From Pseudomaricurvus alkylphenolicus (GTDB taxonomy: Bacteria; Pseudomonadota; Gammaproteobacteria; Pseudomonadales; Cellvibrionaceae), in NCBI RefSeq assembly GCF_011683955.1, contig NZ_JAAQPI010000001.1, positions 682,001 to 746,000 on the forward strand: DNA of 64,000 nucleotides, written 5' to 3'. The notes under the pieces were generated by a model that was not told the origin of the DNA, ran no database searches, and saw nothing but the letters and a program-made list of their open reading frames with translations. A program made the position numbers and the translations under genes. Below, piece after piece: positions 16,421 to 25,019 of this stretch (the stretch's first letter is position 1; every line of letters begins with the position of its first letter).

Positions 16421-19222
16421 CTAACGCAGGATTTTCATCTCGCGAGCCTTAATACTGGCTTCAGTTCTGTTGTGAACGTCAAGTTTGGTATAGATATTTT
16501 TGATATGCCAGCGCACGCTGGACTCGGCGATCAATAGCTCCTCGGCCACTTCGCGATTTTTCAATCCTTTGGCCACTTGTTCTAAAACCTGGATTTCTCT
16601 TGGCGTCAAGGAATCTGTTTCTTGCTGCCCGGCAGATGCTGGAGAGCCACCAGTTACCGGCGCCTGGGAGGTACTGATCGCGCTCATCTCCCCTTCCGAG
16701 ATTGCAAGAAGGTGATGAATGTGGCTGATAACCGGATCCTGAAGCTCCTCCCTGTCCTTTGACGTACGCAAGCGGTAATACCCTTCCAGCAGTCTGACAA
16801 ATTCGTTACCCAGATCGAGAACGCTGCGCGCCAGCCCGACCTCAGTCGCCATCACCATAATATCCCTGATCAATCTAATCGCTGCTTCAGGCTGCTCCTG
16901 ATTGGCCAGCATGACAGCCAATAGCCCACTGATCATGACTACGGAAGGCAGGCGACTGCTGCTTTCCGCATTTCTGAGCAGATGACGCAACCAGGCGCCG
17001 GCCTGCTTGTAGCTGCCAACAGCTATCCAATAACGACACATTGCCAGATAGAAAATCTCTGCCTCCGGGCTGGCATGAAATCCAGGGGCGGGACGGGGCT
17101 TGTCAAGAGGCATCTCACATTGGCGCAAAATGGCTTCCGCCGAAGAAAGATCCTCGCCCTCTATCAAATACCAGGCCTGGTATGCTCGAATCTGGTTCAA
17201 TAACCTTGGTGTGCCCCGGCTCGATACCTTTCTCTCTGCTTCGTACAACCTGTCGACAACGTCTTTGGGACCACGTTCCAGACCAACTAATTTTGCACTG
17301 AGTATTTCTGTTTCCGCCAACAGAACTGGATCACTGCTGAGCGGATACAGCTCTATCGATTTCCTCAGGCTGTCCCGGCACGTATCCAGATCATTGGCTT
17401 CATAGCTGAGTTGCGCGAGCGTTAAGTCGAAACGCCCAGCCGCAGGAAGCGGTTGCTGTGATTCATCAATGGCATCCTTCATGCCCTGGCGGCATAGATT
17501 TTGGCCATCTGTCAAACGGCCCTGCAATCTGCGCACAAATGCCATGACTTGGGTGGCCATACTGACCACAAAAGCATTGGGCACAGCCCGACCATAGGCG
17601 TGCCCATCCTGAAAAGCGGCGTAAGCGTTGTCCAACTTGTCCTGGTGAAGATAAATATAACCCAATTCGACCTCGGTCACGGCGCGAATAAATACCCAGT
17701 CTGGGTCCAGGGAATCCTTCAGTGCCAGTAGCGGCTTAGGGTCATCCCACTGGTCATTGGAAATACGTTTGGTGAACTGATCGATGACACCCAGCTCAGC
17801 CAAGTATTCGGGGATCCGCCGTCGGTCTTCCTCTTCCAGAAGGTCGAATTGTTCACGATAGAGCCGTTCGGCAATCTTTGTCGATTTCTTGGCAGCCTGT
17901 ATTTGATGTGTCAGTAGCTGGCACCAGATCAGATGCGTCAGAAGCTGCGGAGAACGGGATATGATTTTCTCGGGCAATAACGTCAACCATCCCAGCAGAC
18001 GACTGACCTGGCCAGCGCGTATCACTTCCACTACCGAAGCGTTAATGACCGTGGTCACATACTGGATATCACCACTGGCAATGCCATGATCCACTGCTTC
18101 CTCCAGCATGCCATTATCCAGGTACCATCTGCTGGCGCGCTTGTGGATCTCCGCACGATCCAGAGACGCCTCCTGAGACAGCAACCCCCCTAGAAATTCT
18201 GAAAACAGGGAATGGTATCGATACCATTTGCCCTCTGCATCCAGAGGGTTGAGAAACAGGTTTTCCCTTGCCAGCTTGCCAATCTGTTCAGAGGCATTAT
18301 CCTGTTGGGTGACGGCATTACACAGATCTACCGTAAGGCGTCCCAAGGGTGCGGTTTGCAACAGGAAACGCCTGGTTTCAGCGCCGTGTTTATTAAGTAC
18401 CGCCTCCGTCAGGTAGTCAACCAGAGCATAGTGACTGCCGGTGATCAACTTCTGCACCTGATGCTCCGAGCCACCCACGTCAAGGGACATCACCGCCAAC
18501 TTGATGGCCGTGATCCATCCTTCGGTGTGCGCTGAGAATTCGGTCAAATTTTCAGAGGCCAGCTCCAGATTTCCCGCGTTTTTCAAATATTGTGCTGTTT
18601 CTTCAGCAGTAAAACGCAGAGCATTTCGATCAAGAGTTACCACTTTGCCCTTTTCTTCCAGACGATTAAATGCAAACGGTGGTCGAGTTCTGGAGGCAAC
18701 AATGCTGCATATGCTCTTTGGAAGATTACTCAACAGGAAAAATACGGCATTGTGTACATCCGGACTGCTGATTTCGTGATAGTCGTCCAGAATAAGAGTT
18801 GCGCCCGACTCAAACCGTTCCAAACTGTGTATCAAGGCTGAAATTATGTCCTCGACAGGGTAAGGCGGTGTCGCCGAAAAATAGACCGCCATTTCCTGAT
18901 CAATTGCCGGATCCAGAATACCAAATGCCGCTGAAATATGTTCGATGGCCCTGATGGGATCGTTTTCAGTGTGGCAGAGTGTCAGCCAGGCTGCCTGCAA
19001 ACCGGCATGCTGAAAGTGTCGTGTCAATTGCTTTAAGAGCGTGGTTTTGCCGTAGCCGGCTGGCGCCTGAATCAACATAAGGGCCAATTCTGGAATTTCA
19101 GCGGGATCCGGCAACAGCCTGGAGCGCAGCTCCATACCCTGTTGCTCAACAGGCGGGGTTATTTTGGACTTCAGAATAAAGGAAGATCGCCGCAAAATCG
19201 GCTCCTTGGAGGCCTTACTCAT
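16421..19222 (-). CDS. MalT-like ATP-dependent LuxR-family transcriptional activator
   Basis: 933 residues from ATG 19222; the in-frame extension to 19294 lacks a ribosome site and would run into the palindrome. The N-terminal STAND-type ATPase has Walker A APAGYGKTT, a Walker B-like TLILDDYHE, and then a winged-helix/helical region. TPR-like helices fill the middle. The C-terminus is a GerE/LuxR HTH beginning DSLTPREIQVLEQVAKG. MalT-type proteins bind a small inducer and ATP, multimerise, and activate promoters at G-rich boxes. Copy f of the C/G palindrome lies just upstream, and five more precede the other region-1 operons, so this is the likely regulon master. The inducer is unknown. Confidence 0.92.
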   Translation of the reverse strand: MSKASKEPILRRSSFILKSKITPPVEQQGMELRSRLLPDPAEIPELALMLIQAPAGYGKTTLLKQLTRHFQHAGLQAAWLTLCHTENDPIRAIEHISAAFGILDPAIDQEMAVYFSATPPYPVEDIISALIHSLERFESGATLILDDYHEISSPDVHNAVFFLLSNLPKSICSIVASRTRPPFAFNRLEEKGKVVTLDRNALRFTAEETAQYLKNAGNLELASENLTEFSAHTEGWITAIKLAVMSLDVGGSEHQVQKLITGSHYALVDYLTEAVLNKHGAETRRFLLQTAPLGRLTVDLCNAVTQQDNASEQIGKLARENLFLNPLDAEGKWYRYHSLFSEFLGGLLSQEASLDRAEIHKRASRWYLDNGMLEEAVDHGIASGDIQYVTTVINASVVEVIRAGQVSRLLGWLTLLPEKIISRSPQLLTHLIWCQLLTHQIQAAKKSTKIAERLYREQFDLLEEEDRRRIPEYLAELGVIDQFTKRISNDQWDDPKPLLALKDSLDPDWVFIRAVTEVELGYIYLHQDKLDNAYAAFQDGHAYGRAVPNAFVVSMATQVMAFVRRLQGRLTDGQNLCRQGMKDAIDESQQPLPAAGRFDLTLAQLSYEANDLDTCRDSLRKSIELYPLSSDPVLLAETEILSAKLVGLERGPKDVVDRLYEAERKVSSRGTPRLLNQIRAYQAWYLIEGEDLSSAEAILRQCEMPLDKPRPAPGFHASPEAEIFYLAMCRYWIAVGSYKQAGAWLRHLLRNAESSSRLPSVVMISGLLAVMLANQEQPEAAIRLIRDIMVMATEVGLARSVLDLGNEFVRLLEGYYRLRTSKDREELQDPVISHIHHLLAISEGEMSAISTSQAPVTGGSPASAGQQETDSLTPREIQVLEQVAKGLKNREVAEELLIAESSVRWHIKNIYTKLDVHNRTEASIKAREMKILR

Positions 19223-19280
19223 CGTTACCTGTGCTCCTTTAACGCTGCCCGAGACTATAGCATTCATTAAAAAGTGCAAC

Positions 19281-19310
19281 GGGGGGGCTGCCACCCCCCG
19301 AATGGGGGGG
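19281..19310. promoter_or_regulatory. C-tract/G-tract palindrome, copy f (regulator promoter)
   Basis: Seven G, then CTGCCAC-type spacer, six C, GAAT and seven G: a double version of the shared palindrome. It lies 59-88 bases upstream of the MalT-like regulator and suggests autoregulation. No comparable element was seen between 19,311 and 64,000 apart from the much longer hairpin at 21,013. Confidence 0.55.
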
Positions 19311-19641
19311 CAACCTAGAGGATAGTAATAGAGCTGAAGCTATTCAAATTCATTTTTGCGTGAGGTTTATACTAGGCGTTCCTTAAGTAGCAAGTAGTGT
19401 GATTTGCATAAATGATTTGTTCAGACCTTAATGCCAGGGATTAGCCCAAATATTCTCCCATTTTCTGGCCTCCAGTAGCGATTTGTGAAAGAAAGACATC
19501 CATCTTTCTTCATCCCCTTAATCCGGGTTGGTTTTAGACCGATATGGTGACCTTGATCAAGGTAGTAGGACCAAATTTGATGTTCCCCTCCCGATTGCAG
19601 ACCAAAGGTCTATTGTAGCTCGAGGCTAATTCTCAAATAGG
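19311..19641. other. Intergenic, no gene seen
   Basis: No reading frame with a plausible ribosome site or recognisable protein was found. A TATACT near 19,367 could be a -10 box for + strand transcription into the structured region that follows, but no convincing -35 at standard spacing was seen. Confidence 0.4.
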
Positions 19642-21058
19642 GATCGGCGATTATTTTGTGAGAACACGCCAGCCTGCTTAAGAGTCTTCGAATTCCAGCT
19701 CACCAATCGCCGGTCAGGAATACCGTAGTAGTCGTTTGATGGTGCACTCGATTTACCTTGTCAGTCATACCATCGCAGGTGGTTCATACAATTCATCATG
19801 GTTCCCGAAGACAGTTCGTCCGACAACCAGCACTTTATCAAGACCTCTGGATATTTCGTATTCCATGTTCGTATGCCAATAAGCCGATACCCAATTACCA
19901 CCAGTCTTAGGATCTTAGCCCGGTTGGCTTGGGTGCCATGACCACCATCGCGATTATGAAGGCACAGTTGTTTGAGTTGGTATTCCAGATCGCGCATAGT
20001 GTAGTCTCTTCGGTTAGTGTTTATGGCTACCTCCCGGATCTGCTCCGAAATGGTACCGCTGAAGCGGAAATGCCTGGGGACACCACGCCCCTCGATCTGA
20101 CACGCCTAGCCGCAGGCACGCAGCTTCTCCCCAGTTGAGGAACCCACTGCGACAGTTTCTCAAGGCTCGTAGAGCCCCACCAACGGGTGAAAAGTTCACC
20201 TCCTTCAAACATGCGGAACCGTTGGTCTGACACAGTCAGTCCGCATTGAGTTTTATAGCCATCCGAAGACGACTGAGTGGATGTATACGACACGGGAAGT
20301 TCCAAGCCGCGAATTTCAAACGAGTTACCGTCTGTTGTCCGGAAAACCTCCCGAACGGTAATGGTGGAATGGATACCTCCAGAATACGGCACCATTCGTC
20401 CGTATTGCGTTTTAGGGATAACCGCACGGTTATCGAGTTGATTGACATGACACTGAACGATCAGTGTCGGTGAGTTTTGGACACTGTTCTGTCCATGATT
20501 CGAGGAAATCCGAATCAAGTGGTTATGAACCTCCTTAACGCTTCACCACGGGGATTCGCGCCTGAATTATGGAACCATCGAACGACGATTGGATTGAGTG
20601 AACGACACCGGATTACCGGCATCATCGAAAGACGCAGTCATGAGACCACGGTTGACCAAGCGAGAGTTCGCTTAGCGTCTTTGGAATACGCGACGTGGTG
20701 TCCGCGTGAACTTAGATGGCAGGCCACCCCGTTGCTTGGAATCGAATGACACGGACTCCGAGTCGCTATTGGCCGCCGAGTTTTTTGAAATGACCCACAA
20801 CCCGAAAGTTGCTTGCGCTATTTAATCTACGGGTCAAGCTGCGCGGTTTTCCGTTTTTGCCAGTTACGATGGCAAGGGCGAAACCCCTCATCCACATTAT
20901 CGCTGTGGCCGCGTTTGGAGTCGTTTACCTAGTGATGGAGCCCAGTATAGTTAGACAGAACTCCAATTCCACTTTGAAATCTGTTCTGGAAGCCGCGTAA
21001 TTCCTGAGCTGGCCGCCCCCGTCACTACACCACATTGTGGTTGTAGTGACGGGGGCGG
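19642..21058 (+). ncRNA. Candidate large structured non-coding RNA
   Basis: No credible gene is present, but stem-loops are packed end to end. Examples: 19642-19652 with 19705-19715 (11 bp, one G-U); 20056-20067 (CCGCT/AGCGG); 20164-20176; 20186-20200 (6 bp, 3-base loop); 20211-20246 (nested stems); 20325-20361; 20383-20406 (7 bp); 20417-20434 (GATAACC/GGTTATC); 20449-20468 (perfect 8 bp, ACGA loop); 20479-20494; 20496-20517 (7 bp); 20630-20680 (GACGC stem enclosing AAGCGA/TCGCTT); 20688-20707; and a 46-base hairpin at 21013-21058. The wobble pairs noted (T19644, G20324) pair only on the + strand, favouring that orientation. Large island-borne RNAs (GOLLD/ROOL type) are precedents; family membership is not claimed, and ends are approximate. 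Confidence 0.42.
21013..21058. repeat. 46-base near-perfect palindrome
   Basis: A 17-bp arm pair (CCGCCCCCGTCACTACA / TGTAGTGACGGGGGCGG) encloses a smaller CCACA/TGTGG palindrome with a single unpaired T. There is no T-run, so it is not a standard terminator. It may close the structured RNA region or be a protein-binding or replication-related hairpin. Confidence 0.7.
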
Positions 21059-21945
21059 ATGATGGTTGAGCCGGTAGCCAATGTACAAAGTAAGAGCATA
21101 AACCCTTGTTCGGGCATGATCCGAGCCAGTGGATACACTGTCACCGCAAAAGCATCCTTCGCCGAGCAATCCACTTTGCATTAATTACTCCAGGGGCTGC
21201 AGTCCATTTTTCTGGATCCTTTGGCCAATTTTTCTACACTGATTGCTATTTTGGTGTTGGGCTTGGAGCCCCGTTTCAATTGGCGTCGCTAAATACCTCA
21301 CTTCGATTGAAATTCACACAGAAAGCGATTACGGTAGAGGATGCTTTGATTGCGCCGAAATCAATCGCTGGTGTACGCAGCAAAGCAGACAGGGGCAGGT
21401 AGGCCAGTAGTAACAAGCCGAATGTGGCAAGGACCTTCCGATAGTTGGTACGCCGCCAAACAGCCTGCCCTAAGTGAAATGTATTCACGGTAGAAACCGT
21501 GATTCTTTCCGCGAGTCCCCTGCTCCAGGAACTCTCGCGGAAATTACAGAAAGGAAAGGACTACACCATGACTACGTGAACTTGATGTAATCGCCACCCC
21601 CCGGTGCTACCAACACCGAGAGATGGCTAACCCCCCCGATATCCTATCTATCGACGAGGCTGCATGCATCATACGTCAGGGCCCCTATTGTCTTCAATAA
21701 TGTTACTGTTGAAGATGAGTATTTCTAACCACTCCCGCCACAGGCGCCGGAGTGCGGCATGGCGTACCACGTTGATCGGCGTTTTCCTTTACTTCAGTCG
21801 TGCACCCCCGCCTTCCTGCTCAATTTTCACTCAGCCAATGCAAGGAGTTTTCTTACTAAGGAATATGTCTGCCGCTATGAGTCCTGGCCGAGAAAACTCG
21901 GACCATTGACATTCATGCGACAGTCAAATCAAGGAGCAATTACTG
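21059..21945. other. Non-coding stretch with further hairpins
   Basis: No supported gene. More perfect small hairpins occur: 21127-21140 (CAGTG/CACTG), 21485-21502 (TCACGGT/ACCGTGA, AGAA loop), 21509-21540 (CCGCGAG/CTCGCGG) and one near 21601-21617 (CGGTG/CACCG). A minus-strand frame at 21276-21488 contains a possible membrane helix, but it starts inside a hairpin without a ribosome site and is not called. Confidence 0.4.
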
Positions 21946-22206
21946 ATGCCGATATTTCCATGCCGCTTATATCAACCGGTTCACCTGGGCGAATACTTCA
22001 CCATTACTCCCATATCGATCGGTGAAGGAGTCGTAAACCTTCAGGTCGTCCCGACACGAGGTGATCGCCTGATGAGAGCTGAGCGTTTTTTGCAGATGCT
22101 GGACGAAGCCTGGGCCCAGGAGGAAATCCAGACCTTGCAATCATCTACCCATGGAGAGGCCCCCCGGAATCCAGATGACTCTTCAGAAAACGAGGCCAAC
22201 AGCTAG
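21946..22206 (+). CDS. Small protein, possibly remote CsrA-like
   Basis: 86 residues, with AAGGAG 9 bases ahead of the ATG. Residues about 13-55 (LGEYFTITPISIGEG then VVNLQVV) run like the beta-strand core of CsrA: GE start, alternating hydrophobics, G-x-V, and a basic/acidic helix after it. The terminal RNA-binding residues are not clearly kept, and a polar tail follows. If CsrA-like, it would be an RNA-binding regulator, interesting because it directly follows a candidate structured RNA. Equally it may be an unrelated island hypothetical. Codon use and the ribosome site support it being a real gene. Confidence 0.5.
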   Translation: MPIFPCRLYQPVHLGEYFTITPISIGEGVVNLQVVPTRGDRLMRAERFLQMLDEAWAQEEIQTLQSSTHGEAPRNPDDSSENEANS

Positions 22207-22514
22207 CCGACAATGTACAACCTGCGGTGGGGTGCCTACCTCACCGCAATCCTTTCCCTACTGACTAAATTAGAAGACTACCCCCGAACCGAGTGATTAG
22301 TTTCCTCATCGCTATACGTAGACAGATCTCCTTTCGGGTCCGTCAATATAAAGGGTTCACTGTAAACACAGAAACTGCCTTTCCCACCGTTCTCGATAAA
22401 AATATCCGAACCTTAATCGGCAACATTTTCGCTTTCGATTTTCGAGTGTTTTCTTACACTTCTTCGAGCCGCTAATACGCGAGCGATTGTGAAAAAATCT
22501 GAGAGGAATTAACA
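22207..22514. other. Intergenic with terminator-like hairpin
   Basis: A hairpin at 22223-22248 (11-bp stem with one G-U pair on the + strand, GCCT loop) lies 17 bases after the small gene's stop. It is terminator-like, without a T-run. The rest of the interval, up to the ribosome site of the excisionase-like gene, shows nothing recognisable. Confidence 0.5.
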
Positions 22515-22793
22515 ATGAACCAACTAAACGATTTGGAAGCATCTTCAAGCAAGCGAAAGGAACTGGGACCAATTGACTACGATCAGCTGGCTGATCTGAT
22601 CTTCCAGAAACTTCGAAAAACTCCGCTTGATAAAGACGTGATATGGAATGCTGATGACTGCGCCGAGTACCTCAGGGTGAAACGCAGGCAGTTCATCGAT
22701 CGAATATCGAAGAAACCTGGCTTTCCTATGCCACTGAACTGCGGTTGCAAATGGTTAAAATCCGAAGTGATAGCCTGGGTCAAGAAACGATAG
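22515..22793 (+). CDS. AlpA/excisionase-like MerR-type HTH protein
   Basis: 92 residues with GAGAGGA ahead of the ATG. The second half (about residues 43-92: DCAEYLRVKRRQFIDRIS ... WLKSEVIAWVKKR) matches the small winged-helix fold of AlpA/excisionase proteins, which bend DNA or activate integrase genes. It converges on the tyrosine recombinase, separated by a bidirectional hairpin. That arrangement is typical of an island recombination-directionality module. The acidic, polar N-terminus is unassigned. Confidence 0.75.
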   Translation: MNQLNDLEASSSKRKELGPIDYDQLADLIFQKLRKTPLDKDVIWNADDCAEYLRVKRRQFIDRISKKPGFPMPLNCGCKWLKSEVIAWVKKR

Positions 22794-22796
22794 TTC

Positions 22797-22830
22797 TGGC
22801 GGGTTCCATCACCATCAATGAAACCCGCCA
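22797..22830. terminator. Hairpin between excisionase-like gene and integrase
   Basis: A 9-bp perfect stem (TGGCGGGTT / AACCCGCCA) with a 16-base loop begins 3 bases after the HTH gene and ends 10 bases from the integrase stop. It suits bidirectional termination of convergent genes. Confidence 0.65.
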
Positions 22831-22839
22831 CTCACTGCT

Positions 22840-23823
22840 TCAATCCAACAATTCTGCAATGTGATGCGCTTTCTTGTTGTAGTAGGTCATCAGCTGGCGA
22901 ATGTCTTTGTGCCCTGTAACACGAGCCAGATCCATTACCTCCAACTTCTGGGCCAAACGAGTCGTCCCCTCATGGCGTGAGTCATGAAACGTCAGATCAT
23001 CGAGGCCCGCCTGTTCCCTGGCTTTACGAAAGAGCGTACTGAGTGTACCCGAAGAAAGTCGGAACACCGGATCATCCGTTGGGAATGGCTCCAACCGCTT
23101 CAACAACCGAACAGCCTCTGTCGACAATGGAACGGTTCGCGGATGGCCGTTTTTGGTTTTCGGCAGGAATACGGTCCGCTTCTTGAAATCGATATCTGCC
23201 GCTCGAATAGCGCAGATTTCCCCTGCACGCATTGCCGTTTCAAACGCAAACAACAGCGCTACCGCGACACGTTGGCACTGCATGGTCACCGCCCAATCCT
23301 CGCTATAGCTAAGCGGAATCAGCAATGCCTCGATTTCCTCTGGTTCGAACAAGCGCTCACGATGCGGTGGGTTCGAGGGGCACTTCAGATCTCGAAACGG
23401 ATTGTGCTCCATTAGATTCCAACGACGAGCTTGCGTCATCGTGTGGCGCAATAAATTCAGTTCGCGATTCACCGTTGAGGACTGAACCGTTTTGAGCCTG
23501 TCCTCAATATAGTCTTCGAAATCCTCTCGCTTGAGGTCGACCAATCGTTTTTCAGCGATCGGTAATTCCCGGAACTTGTCGATTCGACCCTGTTCCCAAT
23601 CAGCCCCACCTTTAGTCGGCGAAATTTCTTTGGCATATCGATTGAGTAGCTGATTGAACGTAGCCCGCAGGTCCACATTATCGCCGAGTAATGACAAGTC
23701 CTGCTCGGTCTCTCTGGCCCAGGCGCTGGCCTGTGATTTAGTCTGAAAAGTCTTGCTTTTGCGGTGGCCATTCAAAGTGATTTGCACCTGCCACTTGTCG
23801 CCCCGCTTCCGTACAGTCGCCAT
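22840..23823 (-). CDS. Phage/island-type tyrosine recombinase (integrase)
   Basis: 327 residues. An N-terminal Arm-like region and SAM-like core-binding domain (about 55-145) precede the catalytic domain. All active-site residues are visible: R199 (TAMRAGE), K224 (KTKNG), H280 and R283 (FHDSRH), H305 (TGHKD) and Y314 (MTYYN). It lies about 170 bases from a tRNA-Leu 3'-end fragment and is transcribed away from it, the usual P4-type arrangement of att core followed by int. No frameshift is seen, so it looks functional. Confidence 0.93.
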   Translation of the reverse strand: MATVRKRGDKWQVQITLNGHRKSKTFQTKSQASAWARETEQDLSLLGDNVDLRATFNQLLNRYAKEISPTKGGADWEQGRIDKFRELPIAEKRLVDLKREDFEDYIEDRLKTVQSSTVNRELNLLRHTMTQARRWNLMEHNPFRDLKCPSNPPHRERLFEPEEIEALLIPLSYSEDWAVTMQCQRVAVALLFAFETAMRAGEICAIRAADIDFKKRTVFLPKTKNGHPRTVPLSTEAVRLLKRLEPFPTDDPVFRLSSGTLSTLFRKAREQAGLDDLTFHDSRHEGTTRLAQKLEVMDLARVTGHKDIRQLMTYYNKKAHHIAELLD

Positions 23824-24369
23824 AATTCAAAATCCCTCTAATGTCGCTTTTTTGTCGCGAATTTGTCGCGCCAGTCGCGGATATTATAGGGAATTTTGGG
23901 GTTGTCTGTGTTTTCTGAAACGACAAAATTACGCTGAAACCCGCGTGAAACGGGGAGTTGCGAGAAGCCGAGATTTAGCAGAAAAGGGTGATGGTACCGG
24001 AGGCCGGAATTGAACAGGCTGACTGCATCCAGTACAACCTGAAACCCAAACCAGGAATACAGAAGTTCTGGAATAAAGGTTCAACAAGCTATTTCATCAA
24101 TAATGTGCAGATCGATCTTTGTCGATGAGTATGGGATAACTCAGGTTATTATCTCTCTGAGACTTTCGACTATCAGCCGCGCCTCGCCTAGAGACCTTAG
24201 TTTGGGTAAAAACGAAATCCGTCAGTCGTTGATCGCAGAGAAACATGCACCGTAGTGCCAGGCTGAAAGGGGTTTCTGATATTGCATTGGCGGTTTATAC
24301 TGATTCGAATTCCATCCCTGGACTCCTACACAAAAAGGGACGGGTCATACGCTAGAAAGGAGAACGAGA
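23824..24369. other. Integrase upstream region and island junction
   Basis: No gene. It contains the integrase promoter region (with short TTGTCGC repeats near 23,850-23,870), the tRNA-Leu-like core at 23,993-24,016, and unassigned sequence up to the AAAGGAG ribosome site of the secreted-protein gene. Confidence 0.5.
23993..24016 (-). other. Probable attachment core: tRNA-Leu 3'-end fragment
   Basis: Read on the minus strand, 24 bases comprise a T-loop (GTTCAATTC), the 3' T-arm strand, an acceptor strand CTCCGGT, A73 and CCA, matching the end of a tRNA-Leu with G1-U72. The 5' T-arm strand carries one mismatch, and no tRNA body precedes it, so this is a fragment. Such fragments are the duplicated cores left by tyrosine-recombinase islands. 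No second copy was found in the window. Confidence 0.55.
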
Positions 24370-24726
24370 ATGAAAAAGGTGCTGGTGCTAGGGCTTTTGA
24401 TGACAGCGGTTTCGTACACTTGGGCCGATAAGAACGCGGAGTTCCAACAGGCGTACCAGATTGCCTGTGAAAAAATGAAGTCTTGCGCGCTGCTGAAAAT
24501 ACAGCAACAGGATCTACCACCAGAGGCCAAAACTATGGTTACCCAGATGATGGATAAAACCTGCCTGCAGATGAAAGATCGTTTCAGCGCCGGACTGGTT
24601 AAGAACTCGCTGTTCGAGGCATCGGTTGCTTGCATGCGCTCGATTGGCAGCCTGTCTTGTTCCCAGATTGACAACGCCGGTGATGACATTACCCCAGAGT
24701 GTGCAAACCTGAAAAACTATCAGTGA
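24370..24726 (+). CDS. Small secreted cysteine-containing protein, unknown function
   Basis: 118 residues with a strong ribosome site (AAAGGAG, 7-8 bases). A signal peptide with cleavage near TWA is followed by a mature domain of about 98 residues. It carries six cysteines at regular spacing, predicted helical and probably disulfide-linked in the periplasm. I do not recognise the family. It converges on the 99-residue/AhpD-like pair, overlapping the end of the former by 7 bases. Confidence 0.7.
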   Translation: MKKVLVLGLLMTAVSYTWADKNAEFQQAYQIACEKMKSCALLKIQQQDLPPEAKTMVTQMMDKTCLQMKDRFSAGLVKNSLFEASVACMRSIGSLSCSQIDNAGDDITPECANLKNYQ

Positions 24727-25019
24727 TGAGGGTCAGTATCGCTGCGATCAGTACCCGCTTCCACCACCGGCAGCATAAACTCGACCAGGTCGACCAACTG
24801 ATTCTCAGTCACGCTATCACCCAGCACCTCGTGCAACGCCATAACGATAGGCAAGCGTAAATCCGTTCCGGACTCACCCCGGGACACCAACTCGCCGGCG
24901 GCACGGGCCAGTGCACCGTGCCAGCGACGGGTGGGCTGCCCATCTTTGAGCGAAAACAGGCCCGCCTGCTGCAGCAACTCTGCCGCAGGGTGTGACGGGT
25001 CCGGTTGCGGCGAATGCAT
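24720..25019 (-). CDS. Hypothetical protein coupled to AhpD-like gene
   Basis: 99 residues, start overlapping the stop of the AhpD-like gene (ATGA), so translation is probably coupled. Mostly helical and soluble, with no motif I recognise. Its close tie to a carboxymuconolactone decarboxylase-family protein suggests a partner or accessory role. The 3' end overlaps the convergent secreted-protein gene by 7 bases. Confidence 0.6.
   Translation of the reverse strand: MHSPQPDPSHPAAELLQQAGLFSLKDGQPTRRWHGALARAAGELVSRGESGTDLRLPIVMALHEVLGDSVTENQLVDLVEFMLPVVEAGTDRSDTDPHH

Noticed and set aside
20050-20070. ATGGTACCG sequence resembling the tRNA-Leu att core
   Set aside because: Only about nine bases agree and the T-loop part is absent; not a credible second attachment site.
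20027-20518. 163-codon minus-strand frame in the structured region
   Set aside because: No recognisable protein pattern, no ribosome site, and the sequence is dominated by perfect hairpins that better explain it as RNA.
20869-21000. Short + strand frame with a possible membrane helix
   Set aside because: No ribosome site and it lies within the structured RNA candidate.
21276-21488. 70-codon minus-strand frame with one hydrophobic segment
   Set aside because: Start codon lies in a perfect hairpin without a ribosome site; a single hydrophobic stretch is weak evidence for a gene.
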